Shown here in pieces: positions 63,155-64,000 of a stretch of 64,000 bases of DNA. The stretch spans positions 434,001-498,000 of the forward strand of contig NZ_JPNB01000001.1 of assembly GCF_000732725.1 (NCBI RefSeq), written 5' to 3'. Below the pieces are notes generated by a model. It made no database searches, was not told where the DNA came from, and saw only the letters and a program-made list of their open reading frames with translations. Position numbers and translations under genes: made by a program. The stretch is from Kineothrix alysoides. GTDB lineage: Bacteria > Bacillota > Clostridia > Lachnospirales > Lachnospiraceae. Each line of letters starts with the position of its first letter. Position 1 is the stretch's first letter.

Positions 63155-64000
63155 ATGGGTGCAGGGAAAGCAAAATATCTGGTGGTTATCTCCTATGATG
63201 CATTTTCGGAAGATAACTGGGAGAAGGCGAGCAGACTTCCGAATCTTTCTGAATTAATAAAAAACGGAGCGTGCAGCACAAAATTAAAAAGTGTTTATCC
63301 GACCCTTACTTATGTGGTACATACCACGATGGTAACGGGTGTCTATCCGGATAAGCATGGGATATATCATAATAACCCCTTCCAGCCATTTGTAGAGGAA
63401 AAGGAGCAGAGCTGGTTCTGGTTTAAGAAGGATGTCAAGGTACCTGCCATTTATGACGCTTTGAAAGAGAAGCGGATGAAATCGGCCGGAATCCTATGGC
63501 CTGTGACAGGCCGGGCTTCTATCCGTTATAATATACCGGAGATAAGAGCCATCAAAAAAGAAAATCAGGCCCTTAAGATTCTAAAAAATGGAAGTCCCCT
63601 CTTTAGCATAAGAATGGAGAAAAAATTCGGAACATTAAGACGGGGAATTGAACAACCTTATCTGGATAATTTTACAACGATGTGCGCAGTGGATACCATT
63701 AAAAGAAAAAAGCCTAATCTTCTTCTGGTACACTTGATTGACTTAGACGATGCAAAGCATGAATATGGCACGGATAGTCCGGAAATTGAGAGAGTACTTA
63801 CTCGTATGGACAAGCGGCTTGGCGATATTATAGAGGCAGCAGAGAAAGCAGGAATCAAAGAGGACACGGTTTTTCTGGTCTTAGGTGATCATGGGCAGAT
63901 CAATGTCAGATACAAGGTGAAATTGAATCAGTTATTGAAAGAAGAAGGGCTTATTTATGAAGAAAAAGGTGAGATGAAATGGAGAGCCTATATACAGAGT
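63155..64000 (+). CDS. Nucleotide pyrophosphatase/phosphodiesterase-family protein (partial)
   Basis: The first 282 residues are in the window and the frame is still open at the edge. Alkaline-phosphatase fold: SYDAFS metal site near the N-terminus, the nucleophile region YPTLTYVVHTTMVTGVYPDK with HG following, LVHLIDLDDAKHEYG, and LGDHGQI. These match the type I phosphodiesterase/nucleotide pyrophosphatase family, which binds two zinc ions and cleaves phosphodiesters. No signal peptide, so cytoplasmic. Eight bp after the UMF1 gene. Confidence 0.9.
   Translation, partial: MGAGKAKYLVVISYDAFSEDNWEKASRLPNLSELIKNGACSTKLKSVYPTLTYVVHTTMVTGVYPDKHGIYHNNPFQPFVEEKEQSWFWFKKDVKVPAIYDALKEKRMKSAGILWPVTGRASIRYNIPEIRAIKKENQALKILKNGSPLFSIRMEKKFGTLRRGIEQPYLDNFTTMCAVDTIKRKKPNLLLVHLIDLDDAKHEYGTDSPEIERVLTRMDKRLGDIIEAAEKAGIKEDTVFLVLGDHGQINVRYKVKLNQLLKEEGLIYEEKGEMKWRAYIQS

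Overview
The window looks like the chromosome of a low- to mid-GC anaerobic Firmicute, most likely a Clostridia of the Lachnospiraceae type. This is an inference from gene content and style: strong AGGAGG ribosome binding sites, two diguanylate cyclases, SagB-like and TM-type nitroreductases, a Cys-rich KTR protein, a GPH symporter beside GH36/GH13/GH1 enzymes, and a Firmicute-type I-E CRISPR system with a Cas2-DnaQ fusion. No rRNA or tRNA gene was recognised.

Layout. 0-7.6 kb: a chemoreceptor, two hydrolases, a HAD phosphatase and an RlmD-type methyltransferase with a long low-complexity N-terminus, separated by purine-rich tandem repeats. 7.8-11 kb: an AlbA_2-type gene broken by an IS3-family element, then gene debris. 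10.77-23.3 kb: a complete type I-E locus (cas3, cse1, cse2, cas7e, cas5e, cas6e, cas1e, cas2e-dnaQ) and an array of 47 regular repeats plus three decayed ones. 23.3-25.7 kb: a pseudogene graveyard (AraC, PadR). 25.7-34.4 kb: redox and small-molecule genes (SagB-like oxidoreductase, UDG-like protein, MerR with its nitroreductase, lipoprotein, PAF-AH-like hydrolase, HAD phosphatase, catalase). 34.7-42.1 kb: an alpha/beta-galactoside utilisation cluster (GH1, GH36, GPH symporter, GH13). 42.2-54.9 kb: assorted enzymes, a diguanylate cyclase, AAC(3), a HelD helicase with a GH31 N-domain-like tail, and MarR followed by two ArsA/Get3-like ATPases. 55-64 kb: MarR-MFS, an amidohydrolase, AlkD-like repair, a second diguanylate cyclase, a UMF1 transporter and the start of a phosphodiesterase.

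The most interesting signal lies just upstream of cas3. Two degenerate CRISPR repeats keep the exact 61-bp register of the main array. The first keeps the 5'-handle sequence and the second keeps the hairpin but has lost its handle, so they could yield exactly one crRNA-like RNA. Its guide matches 16 of the first 18 nt of a site about 110 bp upstream. The two mismatches fall at positions 6 and 12, which Cascade does not read, and an AAT PAM-like triplet overlaps a perfect TATAAT box. This fits a CreA/CreR-type guide that directs Cascade to silence a promoter. That promoter may drive the cas operon itself, or a tiny toxin-like RNA: an ATG-ATA-stop mini-ORF sits immediately downstream.

Within the cas operon most neighbours overlap by 4-11 bp, so the effector and adaptation proteins are probably made from one transcript. 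In the array the last repeat-derived base is T in 37, C in 9 and A in 1 of 47 units, with C enriched at the leader end. All pattern matching was done by eye; no searches were run.
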